This document shows positions 16,397-25,477 of a DNA stretch of 64,000 nt, piece after piece (position 1 is the stretch's first letter; the number at the start of each line of letters is the position of its first letter). Origin of the DNA: Novosphingobium resinovorum (GTDB lineage Bacteria; Pseudomonadota; Alphaproteobacteria; Sphingomonadales; Sphingomonadaceae); the NCBI RefSeq assembly GCF_027922145.1, contig NZ_BSFC01000030.1, positions 248,001-312,000 of the forward strand, written 5' to 3'. The position numbers were made by a program, and so were the translations under genes. The notes below the pieces were generated by a model that worked only from the letters and a program-made list of their open reading frames with translations, had not been told where the DNA came from and searched no databases.

Positions 16397-17467
16397 ATGA
16401 CGAACGCAGACAGACATATCGATCGCACCGCAAGCGACCCGCGCTGGGCGCAGGTCGTCGCCCGTGACAAGAGCGCCGATGGCAAGTTGTGGTATTCGGT
16501 GGCGACCACCGGGATCTACTGTCGGCCCTCGTGTCCCTCGCGGACGGCCAACCCCCGGAACGTGACGTTGCACGATACGCTGGAGAGCGCGCGGGCGACG
16601 GGATGCCGGCCGTGCCGGCGCTGTAATCCGGAAGGTGCATCCCGGGAGGCCGGCAACGCCGCTCTGGTGGAACAGGCATGCCGGTTGATCGAGGCATCGG
16701 ACGAGCCGATTTCGCTCGATGACCTGGCGGCCGCGGTGGAACTGAGCCCCGCCTATTTCCACCGGCTGTTCAAGGCACAGACCGGCCTTACCCCGAAGGC
16801 CTATGCCGGTGCGCACCGTGCCCGCAAAGTGCGCGAGACTCTCGCGGCCGGCAGCCGGGTGACCGATGCGATCTATGAGGCGGGCTTCAACTCCAGCGGT
16901 CGCTTCTACGAGCAATCCTCGGCGATGCTGGGCATGACGCCGGGACGCTATCGGAGCGGCGGTGCCGACGAAGTGCTGCACTTCGCGGTTGCGCAGTGTT
17001 CGCTGGGCGCGATCCTCGTGGCTTCCAGCGACAGGGGGGTGGCATCGATCCTGCTCGGTGACGATCCCGACGAACTGGTCCGTGACCTGCAGGACCGCTT
17101 TGCGAAGGCGGAACTGATCGGCGCCGATGCGAACTACGAGCAGACGGTCGCAAAAGTCGTCGGTTTCGCCGAGGCGCCGAACATGGGGCTCGATCTTGCG
17201 CTGGATGTGCGCGGTACGGCCTTTCAGCAGCGCGTCTGGCAGGTTCTTCGCGGGATTCCGGCGGGCGAGACCGTTACTTACGCGGAAGTGGCACGGCGCA
17301 TCGGTTCGCCCCGTGCCACGCGCGCGGTCGCCGGCGCCTGCGCGGCCAACCCCATCGCCATCGCCATTCCCTGCCACCGGGTGATCCGCAACGACGGCGC
17401 GCTTTCGGGCTACCGCTGGGGCGTGGAGCGCAAGCGCAGGCTCATCGAGATCGAGGGTGCGGCATGA
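16397..17467 (+). CDS. ada: bifunctional DNA alkylation repair protein/transcriptional activator Ada
   Basis: A 356-residue protein with complete Ada architecture. The N-terminal Zn-binding methyl-phosphotriester acceptor has cysteines in CRPSC (Cys42, Cys46) and CRPCRRC. An AraC-type helix-turn-helix follows (about residues 95-180). The C-terminal O6-methylguanine methyltransferase has the active-site motif PCHRV (Cys326). The ATG at 16397 matches the usual Ada N-terminus (DPRWAQVVARD follows); an earlier in-frame ATG at 16274 would add 41 unusual residues. It overlaps the downstream oxygenase by 4 nt. Self-methylation probably turns it into an activator of its own operon. Confidence 0.93.
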   Translation: MTNADRHIDRTASDPRWAQVVARDKSADGKLWYSVATTGIYCRPSCPSRTANPRNVTLHDTLESARATGCRPCRRCNPEGASREAGNAALVEQACRLIEASDEPISLDDLAAAVELSPAYFHRLFKAQTGLTPKAYAGAHRARKVRETLAAGSRVTDAIYEAGFNSSGRFYEQSSAMLGMTPGRYRSGGADEVLHFAVAQCSLGAILVASSDRGVASILLGDDPDELVRDLQDRFAKAELIGADANYEQTVAKVVGFAEAPNMGLDLALDVRGTAFQQRVWQVLRGIPAGETVTYAEVARRIGSPRATRAVAGACAANPIAIAIPCHRVIRNDGALSGYRWGVERKRRLIEIEGAA

Positions 17468-18177
17468 GCACCGACATGGACGCCCGCGTCTCGGCCTATG
17501 ACTGGCGGGCGATCGCGGACTGTCTCGACCGGGAAGGTTGGGCGATGCTGCCGGGCCTGCTCGACGGCGCCGAATGTGATGCCATGGCCGGGCTCTATGG
17601 ACCGACCGATGCTTTTCGCAATCACATCCACATGGCGCGGCACGGCTTTGGCAGAGGTGAGTATCGCTACTTCGCCTACCCGTTGCCGCCGCTGGTAGCG
17701 GCGGCGCGCACCGGGCTCTATCGGCATCTCGCGCCGGTCGCCGACAGGTGGCACGAGCGGATGGGAATTGCGGCCCGCTTTCCCACCGACCACGCCGGTT
17801 TTCGTGCGCGCTGCCATGAAGCGGGCCAGACGCGACCGACGCCGTTGCTGCTGCAATACGGTGAAGGCGATTACAACTGCCTGCATCAGGATCTCTATGG
17901 CGATCACGTGTTCCCGCTGCAGGTGGCTGTGCTGCTGTCCGAACCCGACCGGGATTTTACCGGAGGCGAGTTCGTGCTCACCGAGCAGCGCCCGCGCATG
18001 CAGTCGCGCGCGGCGGTCGTTCCGCTCCGCAAGGGCGATGGGGTCATCTTCGCGGTGAACGTACGTCCACATCGTGGCACGCGGGGCGATTATCGGGTCG
18101 CCCTGCGCCACGGGGTCAGCACGCTGCGATCCGGAAGACGGCATGCGCTGGGGATCATCTTCCACGACGCGGCCTGA
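17464..18177 (+). CDS. 2OG-Fe(II) oxygenase associated with Ada (DNA-repair oxygenase family)
   Basis: A 237-residue non-haem iron dioxygenase. The metal triad is visible as HxD in CLHQDLYG (His141, Asp143) and the distal His203 in RPHRGTRGDYR, whose Arg fits 2-oxoglutarate binding. The family (Oxygenase-NA type) recurs next to ada and is thought to remove alkyl damage oxidatively. It is translationally coupled to ada through ATGA. It is distinct from AlkB in sequence. Direct DNA-repair activity is inferred from context. Confidence 0.82.
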   Translation: MSTDMDARVSAYDWRAIADCLDREGWAMLPGLLDGAECDAMAGLYGPTDAFRNHIHMARHGFGRGEYRYFAYPLPPLVAAARTGLYRHLAPVADRWHERMGIAARFPTDHAGFRARCHEAGQTRPTPLLLQYGEGDYNCLHQDLYGDHVFPLQVAVLLSEPDRDFTGGEFVLTEQRPRMQSRAAVVPLRKGDGVIFAVNVRPHRGTRGDYRVALRHGVSTLRSGRRHALGIIFHDAA

Positions 18178-18205
18178 CGGCTAAGAGCCCGTATCTCGGC
18201 GGCGC

Positions 18206-18907
18206 TCAGTTCCCCATCACGGGCAGCGCCAAGGCCGCGTCGAGCGCCGGAACACCGTGAGTAGTGGCCCACATCGCCGCCTGTGTCCGGTTCGCGACGT
18301 TCAGCTTGCGCAGGATCGCTTTCACGTGAACCTTCACCGTGGCCTCGGTCACGAGGAGCTTGCGGGCGATCCTCTTGTTCGAGTAGCCCGCCATCAGGCA
18401 GCACAGCACGTCGTTCTCGCGCTGGGAAAGCTTCGAGCCGCCGCCGTAGCCGGAATTGTGCGCGCCTCCGGGATCGTCACGCGGTTCGGGCGCGGCGGCC
18501 CGGAAATCCTCACGCCGCAGCATGTCCGCGACATCGGGCGGGATGACTTTGTGGCCCAGCGCGGCGAGGCGCAGCAGGGCGATCAGAGTGTCGCACGGCA
18601 TGTCCTTCACGGCATAGCCTTGCGCGCCATGATCGAAGCAGTTCAGCATCGATGACAGGTCGAACTTTTCCGCCAGGATCAGCGCGCTGACCATGTCGCG
18701 GCTTGCCAGTTGCTGGAGGGAGTCGAGTTGCTCCGACAGGCTGGGAACGTCCACCAGAACCAGATGATCGCTTCGGTCAGGCAATTCAGGCAAGTCCTCC
18801 ACGCTGGCGGAAGTCGAGATGACCTCGATCCCACCGTCCAGGATTATGCGCCGAAGCCCCTCGCGCGAAATGGAGCTGGGGTTGATGATCGAGACTGAAA
18901 TACCCAA
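18206..18907 (-). CDS. LuxR/NarL-type response regulator with degenerate receiver
   Basis: A 233-residue protein with a receiver-like domain (1-125), a glycine-rich linker and a LuxR-type helix-turn-helix (about 160-228; LSQRENDVLCCLMAGYSNKR, VTEATVKVHVK). The phospho-acceptor-like Asp (LVLVDVP) and conserved Lys (AVKD) remain. The usual acidic pair is replaced by Asn-Pro (IINPSSISREGL) and the switch Thr by Ala. It lies at the edge of the exopolysaccharide locus and faces away from its export gene. Control of that locus is inference from position. Confidence 0.85.
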   Translation of the reverse strand: MGISVSIINPSSISREGLRRIILDGGIEVISTSASVEDLPELPDRSDHLVLVDVPSLSEQLDSLQQLASRDMVSALILAEKFDLSSMLNCFDHGAQGYAVKDMPCDTLIALLRLAALGHKVIPPDVADMLRREDFRAAAPEPRDDPGGAHNSGYGGGSKLSQRENDVLCCLMAGYSNKRIARKLLVTEATVKVHVKAILRKLNVANRTQAAMWATTHGVPALDAALALPVMGN

Positions 18908-19246
18908 TGGTCACCCTTCCGAGTCCCAACTCGGGCATTGAATTGCTCAATGTCCGGAGTGTTGTTCAAGTGCGGCCTTTCGAGGTCAGTCCTGTTGTTC
19001 GAGTATACAAGACGACATCCGGCGTCCGAATGCACGGGCGCGGCTTTCTCCCAATTATGATCTTTCCGTATTCGGCGGGCCTCCGGGATTTGTGATCGCC
19101 GTACTGGCAGATGACGATCCCTTTAACTCGCTACGTAGATAACCATATTTGGTCTTGGTCGGGTGCTACATTGGGATTTTTCAGTGTTTTGAGAGAATCA
19201 CGCCAGAAATGCCGATTTTTGCGATGAACGGTTCATCGCGGGACGG
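18908..19246. other. intergenic region, no gene recognised
   Basis: About 340 bp, AT-richer than its surroundings, lying between two minus-strand genes. It should contain the promoter of the LuxR-type gene and the 3' region of the export lipoprotein gene. Small open frames here lack ribosome sites and coding character. No terminator or RNA was recognised. Confidence 0.45.
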
Positions 19247-19852
19247 TCAGAGCATCGACTCGTTAACGGTGATGGTGTCGCCCGGCATGATGATCAGGGC
19301 GGGGTCTCCAACCACGACCTTGCGCCCGCCACCCCAGCTCTTGCGCAGCACGACGACCGTGCCCTTGTTGGCGCGGGGCGTGAAACCGCCCGCCTTGGCG
19401 ATCGCCTGAAGCAGCGACATCTGGCCGGCATACGTGTACTCGCCGGGCTTGCCGACTTCGCCCAGGATGTAGAACGGTCGATACGACATGACGTCCACCG
19501 CGACATGCGGGTTCAGCACGTAGCCGCCCTGGGTCAGCTTGGCGGTGATGGCGCCGGCCATCTGGTCCGGCGTGCTGCCGGCGGCCGATACGTCGGCGAT
19601 GAGCGGCATCGTCACCGCGCCTGCCGTGCCGATCTCGTACTCGCCGGTCAGTGTCGGTTCGTCGAACACGGTTACACGCACTTTGTCGCCCGCGTCCAGG
19701 CGCATGCCCTGGGTAGCGCGCGCGTTCGCCTCGGACACATCGACGAGCGGATAGTTCTGAGTCGCGCATCCGGCGGTCAGCGCCGTGGCCAAGAGAAAAG
19801 CCGGAATGCCGGTGCAGCGGCGTGCGCGAGGCCTGAAAAGTCCCTGGATCAT
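19247..19852 (-). CDS. Wza/ExoF-like polysaccharide export lipoprotein
   Basis: A 201-residue exported lipoprotein. The signal peptide ends in a lipobox LTAGC (Cys29). A polysaccharide export (Poly_export) domain follows (LDAGDKVRVTVFDEPTLTG, about residues 52-70), then a SLBB-like segment (FYILGEVGKPGEYTY). It is shorter than E. coli Wza (379 aa), as is usual for alphaproteobacterial versions, which rely on a separate barrel. The ATG at 19852 has AAGGAGG 5 nt upstream. It is divergent from the glycosylphosphotransferase operon and probably works with the barrel and BY-kinase to export the polymer. Confidence 0.9.
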   Translation of the reverse strand: MIQGLFRPRARRCTGIPAFLLATALTAGCATQNYPLVDVSEANARATQGMRLDAGDKVRVTVFDEPTLTGEYEIGTAGAVTMPLIADVSAAGSTPDQMAGAITAKLTQGGYVLNPHVAVDVMSYRPFYILGEVGKPGEYTYAGQMSLLQAIAKAGGFTPRANKGTVVVLRKSWGGGRKVVVGDPALIIMPGDTITVNESML

Positions 19853-19970
19853 TTCGCCCTCCTTACGAGATCCCCGGTCCAAAGTCGGGGTACGATGCAA
19901 TCCTATCCAAGTACCGTCGCGGTTCCATACCTCTTCGGTTGTGAAGAAAAATCAGCAAGTTCCGGGGCGA

Positions 19971-19987
19971 TAGTCCGAAAGGGGTAG
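19971..19987. promoter_or_regulatory. exopolysaccharide box 1 (imperfect palindrome)
   Basis: TAGTCCGAAAGGGGTAG lies in the 270-bp divergent region between the export lipoprotein and glycosylphosphotransferase genes. CCGAAAGGGGTAGGTGG closely resembles CCGAAGGGGTAGGCGG upstream of the second operon (38521-38536). It has the size and symmetry of a LuxR-type regulator site. The regulator's identity is inference. Confidence 0.5.
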
Positions 19988-20122
19988 GTGGGTTTACGTC
20001 TTATGACCGTTTGCCTGCGGGCCATCGATACCGTCACTCTGACCCTCGCTGATCAGTTCTCTTTGTACGCAAACGGAAAGAGGTCTGGTCCTTCGGTAAT
20101 CGCGACGCAGAGAGGTATCTCC

Positions 20123-20890
20123 ATGGATGGGAATTCCGCCGGGACGCAGGCTCGGAGGCACGAATCCTTCTCGGATGCGATGCTGTCCGAGGGTTCAGAG
20201 CAGGCGGATCCGGTGCCGCTGGCTCCGATCGTGGCAGGCGCCCACTCGCGCTGGGATTGCTGGGATCTGCTGGCGCAGCCCGATCACGTGCTGGCGCGGC
20301 CGTTCGACATCATCATCGCCACTGCCGCGATCATCGCGTTCCTGCCGCTGTTCATCATCGTCGCCATCGCGATCTGGGTCGACCAGCCGGGGCCGGTGAT
20401 CTTTGCCCAGCGCCGGGTAGGCCGCAACGGTCGCGGATTTCCGTGTTTCAAGTTCCGTTCTATGCAGATCGACGCCGAGAGCAGTCTCGAAGGCATCCTC
20501 AGCGAGAACCCGCATCTGCTCGCGCAGTGGGAGCGCGATCGCAAGCTGCCCAACGACCCGCGCGTCACCCGCGTCGGCCGGATCATCCGCGTCACCAGCC
20601 TCGACGAACTGCCGCAGCTGTTCAACGTCCTGCGCGGGGAGATGAGCATCGTCGGACCCCGCCCGATCGTGGTGGACGAGATGCCGCGTTACGGGCGCTA
20701 CATCCATCACTACCTTGCCGTGCGGCCGGGTCTGACCGGGTTGTGGCAGGTCTCCGGGCGCAGCAGCGTGACCTATCGCCGCCGTATCGCCGCCGACATT
20801 CGCTATACCCGGGCGCGCACGCTTGCCTACGATGCGCGGATACTGGCGGCCACCATTCCCGCCGTCGCTTCCGGGCGAGGGTCCTGCTGA
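20123..20890 (+). CDS. exopolysaccharide polyprenyl glycosylphosphotransferase (initiating transferase)
   Basis: A 255-residue protein of the bacterial sugar transferase family. One membrane segment (about residues 55-80) precedes the cytoplasmic catalytic domain. Motifs seen are FKFRSM, RVTSLDELPQLFNVLRGEMS and SIVGPRPIV, and the domain ends with the usual GLTGLWQVSGRS. It transfers a sugar-1-phosphate (usually glucose or galactose) to undecaprenyl phosphate, the first step of repeat-unit assembly. The ATG at 20123 has GAGAGG 8 nt upstream. It lacks the N-terminal multi-pass domain of WcaJ-type enzymes. Its stop overlaps the next start (TGATG). Confidence 0.92.
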   Translation: MDGNSAGTQARRHESFSDAMLSEGSEQADPVPLAPIVAGAHSRWDCWDLLAQPDHVLARPFDIIIATAAIIAFLPLFIIVAIAIWVDQPGPVIFAQRRVGRNGRGFPCFKFRSMQIDAESSLEGILSENPHLLAQWERDRKLPNDPRVTRVGRIIRVTSLDELPQLFNVLRGEMSIVGPRPIVVDEMPRYGRYIHHYLAVRPGLTGLWQVSGRSSVTYRRRIAADIRYTRARTLAYDARILAATIPAVASGRGSC

Positions 20891-22158
20891 TGCGGTTGGC
20901 ATTTGCGCCAACCGGTCTGGGGCGAAAACGCTTCCAGCGCGCCGCGGCGCTCTGGCTCACCGGATCGTTCGTGCCCGCGTTCCTGTCGGGCACCGCACGG
21001 GCGCAGGACTATCCGGTCGAAGTGCCCGAATCGGTGGTCGAGCAGACCGATGCCGAGGGCATCCGCATCGGCACGATGAAGGTGCTGCCCCGGGTCAACT
21101 TCGACCTGCGCTACGACACCAACATCTATAACCAGCGCAGCAAGATAGACGACGGTGTCGCCGTGGTACGCCCCAGCGTCAGTCTGCAGAGCGACTTTTC
21201 CCGCCACGCGCTGCGTTTCGATGCCGCCGCCGAGGGCCGCCGCTACCTCGACACCAGCGCCGAGAACAGCAACCAGTGGTCGCTTTCGGCGGACGGGCGA
21301 CTGGACTTCGCGGACCGCTTCGTGCTCGACGGCGACTTCGGCGTCGCGCGCAGGATCGAGCGGCGCGGCACGTTCGGCGACCAGTTCTTCACCGACCGCC
21401 CGGTATCCTACAACGAATACGGCGGCGGCCTGCGCCTGTCGAGCGGCGGCGGCATCATCGAGTGGCAGATCGGCGTCAGTTCACGCAAGCTGGACTATAA
21501 CGATGCGCGCCAGAACGGGCTCCCAGTCGACCAGTCCTTCCGCGACGTCAGGCGCGATGCCGTGACCTTCCGGGGCGATTATCGCCGCTCCGACACCTTC
21601 GGTCTGTTCGTCAGGGCGACCGGTAACCGGCTGGCCTACGACATCGGCACCGGCCGCAATTCCAAGGGCTTCTCCGTGGTCGGCGGCGTCAGCTACCGGA
21701 TAACGGACCTGGTGACGGCGGAAGCGGCGCTGGGCTACGTCAAGCAGGACACCCGCGATCCGGCCCGCCCGGACATCGGCGCGATGGACTACCACGTCAG
21801 CGTCAAGTGGACTCCCACCGCGCGCACCCGCTTCGAACTGAAGGGCGAGCGCACGGTGGAGCGCAGCCCGCTGATGCTGGGCTCCGCCGTCCTGCAGTCC
21901 ACGCTGGTCGGCAATGCCTCGATCGCGCTGGGCAGCCGGACGCTGGTGGGGATCGAGGCCGGGTTCCTGCGCAACGAATACGAAGGCTTCGACCGCCGCG
22001 AATCGCGCGTCTTCGGCGAAGCTACCGTGACCCGCACGATCTCCACCCGCATCGCCGCCTTCGTCGGCGTGAGTGCGCGGCGGCAGCGCGGGTCAGGCAT
22101 CGTTCCAAGGGAATACGACGGGGCAGCCGTTCGAGTGGGAGCCCGGATCGCGATCTGA
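20890..22158 (+). CDS. outer-membrane beta-barrel protein of exopolysaccharide export
   Basis: A 422-residue protein with a signal peptide (cleavage likely after TARAQ) and alternating amphipathic strands throughout. It fits the BBP2-type outer-membrane barrel family often placed next to Wza-like and Wzc-like genes. The start ATG overlaps the previous stop as TGATG, so it is translationally coupled. It probably supplies the outer-membrane pore missing from the short export lipoprotein at 19247 (inference). Confidence 0.85.
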   Translation: MRLAFAPTGLGRKRFQRAAALWLTGSFVPAFLSGTARAQDYPVEVPESVVEQTDAEGIRIGTMKVLPRVNFDLRYDTNIYNQRSKIDDGVAVVRPSVSLQSDFSRHALRFDAAAEGRRYLDTSAENSNQWSLSADGRLDFADRFVLDGDFGVARRIERRGTFGDQFFTDRPVSYNEYGGGLRLSSGGGIIEWQIGVSSRKLDYNDARQNGLPVDQSFRDVRRDAVTFRGDYRRSDTFGLFVRATGNRLAYDIGTGRNSKGFSVVGGVSYRITDLVTAEAALGYVKQDTRDPARPDIGAMDYHVSVKWTPTARTRFELKGERTVERSPLMLGSAVLQSTLVGNASIALGSRTLVGIEAGFLRNEYEGFDRRESRVFGEATVTRTISTRIAAFVGVSARRQRGSGIVPREYDGAAVRVGARIAI

Positions 22159-22199
22159 GGCGCCACCATCTCCAGCGGCCGGAAGGGCAGGAGCAGACA

Positions 22200-24341
22200 A
22201 TGAACAGTGCACACCAGATTATCAGTGCCGGGTCCGATCCGCGCGATCTTGCGCTGGCGCCCGGGCAATCGCTCATGCTGCCGTCGGCGCGCGTCGACCT
22301 TGGCGGGTCGATGGCGTTCTTCCGGCGCCGATCGGGGCTGATCGCGCTGGTCACCGGAGCGGCGCTGGCGATCGGCGCGGCGGTGACCTTCTCGATGCCG
22401 ATCACGTACACGGCCGAGGCGGTCGTCAGCCTGCTGGCGCCGACCGACACGCCTGAGGCCGCGGCAAGCGCCGGGCGACAGGCCGGGCCTTCGCCGAACA
22501 GCTCTTACGTCGATACGCAAGTGGAGACGCTGAAATCGCGCGACCTTGCGCAGCGTGTCGCTTCCGCACTCGGCGTCCTCGACGGCAAGAGCGCGGCCCA
22601 GCAGGCCGAGATCGTCACCACCTACCAGAACAACGTCTCGGCCGTGCGCAGCGGCGAGAGCTACGCGCTCAAGGTCGCGTTCAAGGCGCCGAACGGGCAG
22701 GACGCGGCGAAAGTCGCCAACATGTACGCGCAGCAGTTCACCCAGATCGAGGTCAAGGCCGCGCACGAGAGCAACACCGAAACCGCCAAGCTGGTCGCGC
22801 CCCGGCTCGAGCAACTGCGCCAGCAGGCCCACGCGGATACCGAGCGGCTGCAGCGCTACCGCATCGCCAACGGCCTCTTGAGCACTTCGGGGGCCTCGCT
22901 GACCGAGCAGGAGATTTCCAGCTACAACCAGGAAGTCACCAAGGCCCGCGCCGAGGCGGCCGAGAGCCAGGCGCGGCTCGCGACCGCGCAGGCGCAGCTG
23001 CGCTCTGGATCGGCGGGCGACGACGTGGGCGAGGCGCTCGGCTCGGGCGTGATCGGCTCGCTGCGTGCGCGGGAATCGCAGATCGGCGGCGAGGTCGCCA
23101 ACATGCAGGCGCGCTACGGCCCCAATCATCCCCAGCTCGTGCGCAGCCGGAGCGAACTCGCCGAAGTGCGCAGCGACATCAGGAACGAGATTACCCGCAT
23201 CATGTCCAACCTGCAGGCGCAGCGCGATGTGGCGGACCAGCGCCTCGCCTCGCTCAGCTCCAGCCTCGGTGCGGCGCGCGGGAACCTTGCGCGCAACAAC
23301 GCGGCGATGGTCGGCCTCGATGAACTGGAGCGCACCGCGCAGTCCTCGCAGGCGATGTACGAGACGTACCTCAACAGCTACCGCCAGCTGATCGCGCAGG
23401 ACGGCACCCAGCGGCCGAACGCCCGCGTGCTGTCGCTGGCCGAGGTGCCGCTGCTGCCAAGCTCGCCCAACATTCCCATGAACATGCTGCTGGCGCTGGT
23501 GATCGGCCTCGGCGCCGGGCTTGCCGCCGCTTACGTCGCCGAGGCGCTGTTCCGCGGCGTGACGACGTCGGACGAAGTCGAGCAGGGGCTGGGCAGCCGC
23601 TACCTCGGCGCGATCCCGCTGCTCGCCTCGGTCAGCCGCAAGTCGCGGCGCGAGGTGCCAGCGATCACGCAGGAACCGCGCTCCGCCTTCGCCGAATCGT
23701 TCCGCTCGCTGCGCACCTCGATCGAGCAGGCGGTCTATGGCCCGGCGCAGATCATAGCGGTGACCTCGGCGCTGCCCAAGGAGGGCAAGACGACGGTGGC
23801 CTCCTGCCTCGCGCAGACGCTGGCGGTGAGCGGACGCGGCGCGATCCTCGTCGACTGCGATTTGCGCGGGCGCGGTGTCAGCAAGCTGCTGCGCCTCTCG
23901 CCCGAGCACCCGGGCCTGATCGAAGTGCTCGAAGGCAAGGTTTCGCTCGCCGATGCGCTGGTGACCGGGGAATCGGGGCTTTGTGTCCTGCCGGTAAAGC
24001 CTTCCGACCTTGCCCATGACACGCTGCTGACGGGCGAGACTTTCACCCGGTTGCTGCAGGAATTGCGCGCCTGCTTCGATTATGTCGTGCTCGACCTGCC
24101 GCCGGTGCTGCCGATCGCGGCGGGCCGCACCCTGGCCGGAATGGCCGACGCGACGGTGCTTGTGGTGCGCTGGCGCAAGACGATGAAGGGGGCGGCGCGC
24201 TCGGCCCTGGGCATGCTGCCGCGTGAGAGCGTCAACGTCGTGGGCGTGACGATCAACCGGATGGACATGCGCCGCAAGCGCCTCTTCGGCTACTCCGACC
24301 CGGCCTACTTCTACCGTGAATACAAGGCCTATTACGCATGA
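22200..24341 (+). CDS. Wzz-Wzc fused polysaccharide co-polymerase/BY-type tyrosine kinase
   Basis: A 713-residue inner-membrane protein. TM1 is at about residues 42-62, a long periplasmic coiled-coil-rich Wzz region follows, and TM2 is at about 425-447. The cytoplasmic BY-kinase has Walker A (ALPKEGKTTVAS, about 523), Walker A' (AILVDCDLRG) and Walker B (YVVLDLPPV). The tail (FGYSDPAYFYREYKAYYA) contains six tyrosines, the autophosphorylation cluster. It controls chain length and export by phosphorylation cycles. The ATG at 22200 has AGGAG 6 nt upstream. No cognate low-molecular-weight phosphatase is visible in the window. Confidence 0.92.
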   Translation: MNSAHQIISAGSDPRDLALAPGQSLMLPSARVDLGGSMAFFRRRSGLIALVTGAALAIGAAVTFSMPITYTAEAVVSLLAPTDTPEAAASAGRQAGPSPNSSYVDTQVETLKSRDLAQRVASALGVLDGKSAAQQAEIVTTYQNNVSAVRSGESYALKVAFKAPNGQDAAKVANMYAQQFTQIEVKAAHESNTETAKLVAPRLEQLRQQAHADTERLQRYRIANGLLSTSGASLTEQEISSYNQEVTKARAEAAESQARLATAQAQLRSGSAGDDVGEALGSGVIGSLRARESQIGGEVANMQARYGPNHPQLVRSRSELAEVRSDIRNEITRIMSNLQAQRDVADQRLASLSSSLGAARGNLARNNAAMVGLDELERTAQSSQAMYETYLNSYRQLIAQDGTQRPNARVLSLAEVPLLPSSPNIPMNMLLALVIGLGAGLAAAYVAEALFRGVTTSDEVEQGLGSRYLGAIPLLASVSRKSRREVPAITQEPRSAFAESFRSLRTSIEQAVYGPAQIIAVTSALPKEGKTTVASCLAQTLAVSGRGAILVDCDLRGRGVSKLLRLSPEHPGLIEVLEGKVSLADALVTGESGLCVLPVKPSDLAHDTLLTGETFTRLLQELRACFDYVVLDLPPVLPIAAGRTLAGMADATVLVVRWRKTMKGAARSALGMLPRESVNVVGVTINRMDMRRKRLFGYSDPAYFYREYKAYYA

Positions 24342-25477
24342 CACTGAACCTGGCCGAACCCCCGGTGGCGGGACGGCACACCCGGTTCAGCGAACCGCGC
24401 GTCGCCATCGTCCATTACTGGCTGGTGTCGATGCGCGGCGGGGAGCGGGTGCTGGAGCGGCTGCTCGGCCTGTTCCCGGGCGCGGACGTCTTCACCCACG
24501 TCTACGATGAAAGCCGGATGTCGGAGAGCATCCGCAAGGCCAATGTGACGACGACCTGGATCAACGGCTTGCCGTTCTCGCGCCGGTTGTACCAGTATTA
24601 CCTGCCGCTGATGCCGATGGCATTGGAGCATCTCGACCTGACCGGCTACGACCTCGTCATCAGCAGCGAGAGCGGGCCGGCCAAGGGGGTGATCACCAGC
24701 CCCCATGCGCAGCACTTGTGCTACTGCCACTCGCCGATGCGGTATTTGTGGGATCACTACCACCTCTACCGCAAGGACGCCAATCCGATCGCCCGCGCGG
24801 CGATGCCGCTGATCTACCACCGGATGCGGCAATGGGACATGTCGTCCAGCGCAAGGGTGGACACGATCGTCGCCAACAGCAGCTTCATCCGCGAGCGCGT
24901 GCGCAAGTTCTGGCGGCGCGAGTCCGAGGTCATCCACCCGCCGGTCGATACGCGCATCTTCACCCCCAGCCTCGACGTCGATGATCACTACCTGTGGGTC
25001 GGCCAGATGGTGCCCTACAAGCGCCCCGACCTTGCGGTGGAGGCGTTCAACCGCACCGGACTGCCGCTGCTCATGGTGGGTGACGGCGGGATGCTCGCCA
25101 GGCTCAAGCGCGTCGCCGGGCCGAACATCCGCTTCGTCTCGCGGCTGGGTTTCAACGAGTTGCGGCAGGCTTATGCGCGGGCGCGGGGCCTGGTGTTCAC
25201 GGCGGAGGAGGACTTCGGCATCGTCCCGGTGGAGGCCATGGCCTCGGGCCGCCCGGTGCTGGCCTACGGGCGCGGCGGCGTGCTCGACAGCGTGGTGCCG
25301 GGCGAAACCGGCCTGTTTTTCGAACGACAGACGGCGGACTCGCTGGTCGACGGGATCGAGCGGTTCGAGCGCTGGCTCCCCGAATTCGACCCAAGCGTCG
25401 CGGTCGCGCAGTCCAACCGCTTCGCGCCCGAGCATTTCGATCGCAAGATCCTTACGGCGGTGGGGCAACTGTCATGA
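24338..25477 (+). CDS. GT4-family glycosyltransferase
   Basis: A 379-residue GT-B fold enzyme. The C-terminal nucleotide-sugar half carries LWVGQMVPYKRPDLAVEAF and the E-x7-E signature in EEDFGIVPVEAMASG (about residues 288-302). The N-terminal half (VAIVHYWLVSMRGGERVLE) resembles WbaZ/mannosyltransferase-like proteins. It overlaps the kinase gene by ATGA and the polymerase-like gene by ATGA. It adds a sugar to the lipid-linked repeat unit at the cytoplasmic face. Donor and linkage are unknown. Confidence 0.9.
   Translation: MTLNLAEPPVAGRHTRFSEPRVAIVHYWLVSMRGGERVLERLLGLFPGADVFTHVYDESRMSESIRKANVTTTWINGLPFSRRLYQYYLPLMPMALEHLDLTGYDLVISSESGPAKGVITSPHAQHLCYCHSPMRYLWDHYHLYRKDANPIARAAMPLIYHRMRQWDMSSSARVDTIVANSSFIRERVRKFWRRESEVIHPPVDTRIFTPSLDVDDHYLWVGQMVPYKRPDLAVEAFNRTGLPLLMVGDGGMLARLKRVAGPNIRFVSRLGFNELRQAYARARGLVFTAEEDFGIVPVEAMASGRPVLAYGRGGVLDSVVPGETGLFFERQTADSLVDGIERFERWLPEFDPSVAVAQSNRFAPEHFDRKILTAVGQLS

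Noticed and set aside
18950..18962. TGTCCGGAGT near the LuxR-type gene as another GntR operator
   Set aside because: Only one half-site is intact and the gene is unrelated to the dicarboxylate locus.
20257..20889. Extended reading frame upstream of the outer-membrane barrel gene
   Set aside because: It overlaps the initiating transferase in another frame. The signal peptide and TGATG coupling place the start at 20890.
21807..22199. Extended reading frame upstream of the BY-kinase gene
   Set aside because: It overlaps the barrel gene out of frame. AGGAG and the Wzz-type start support 22200.
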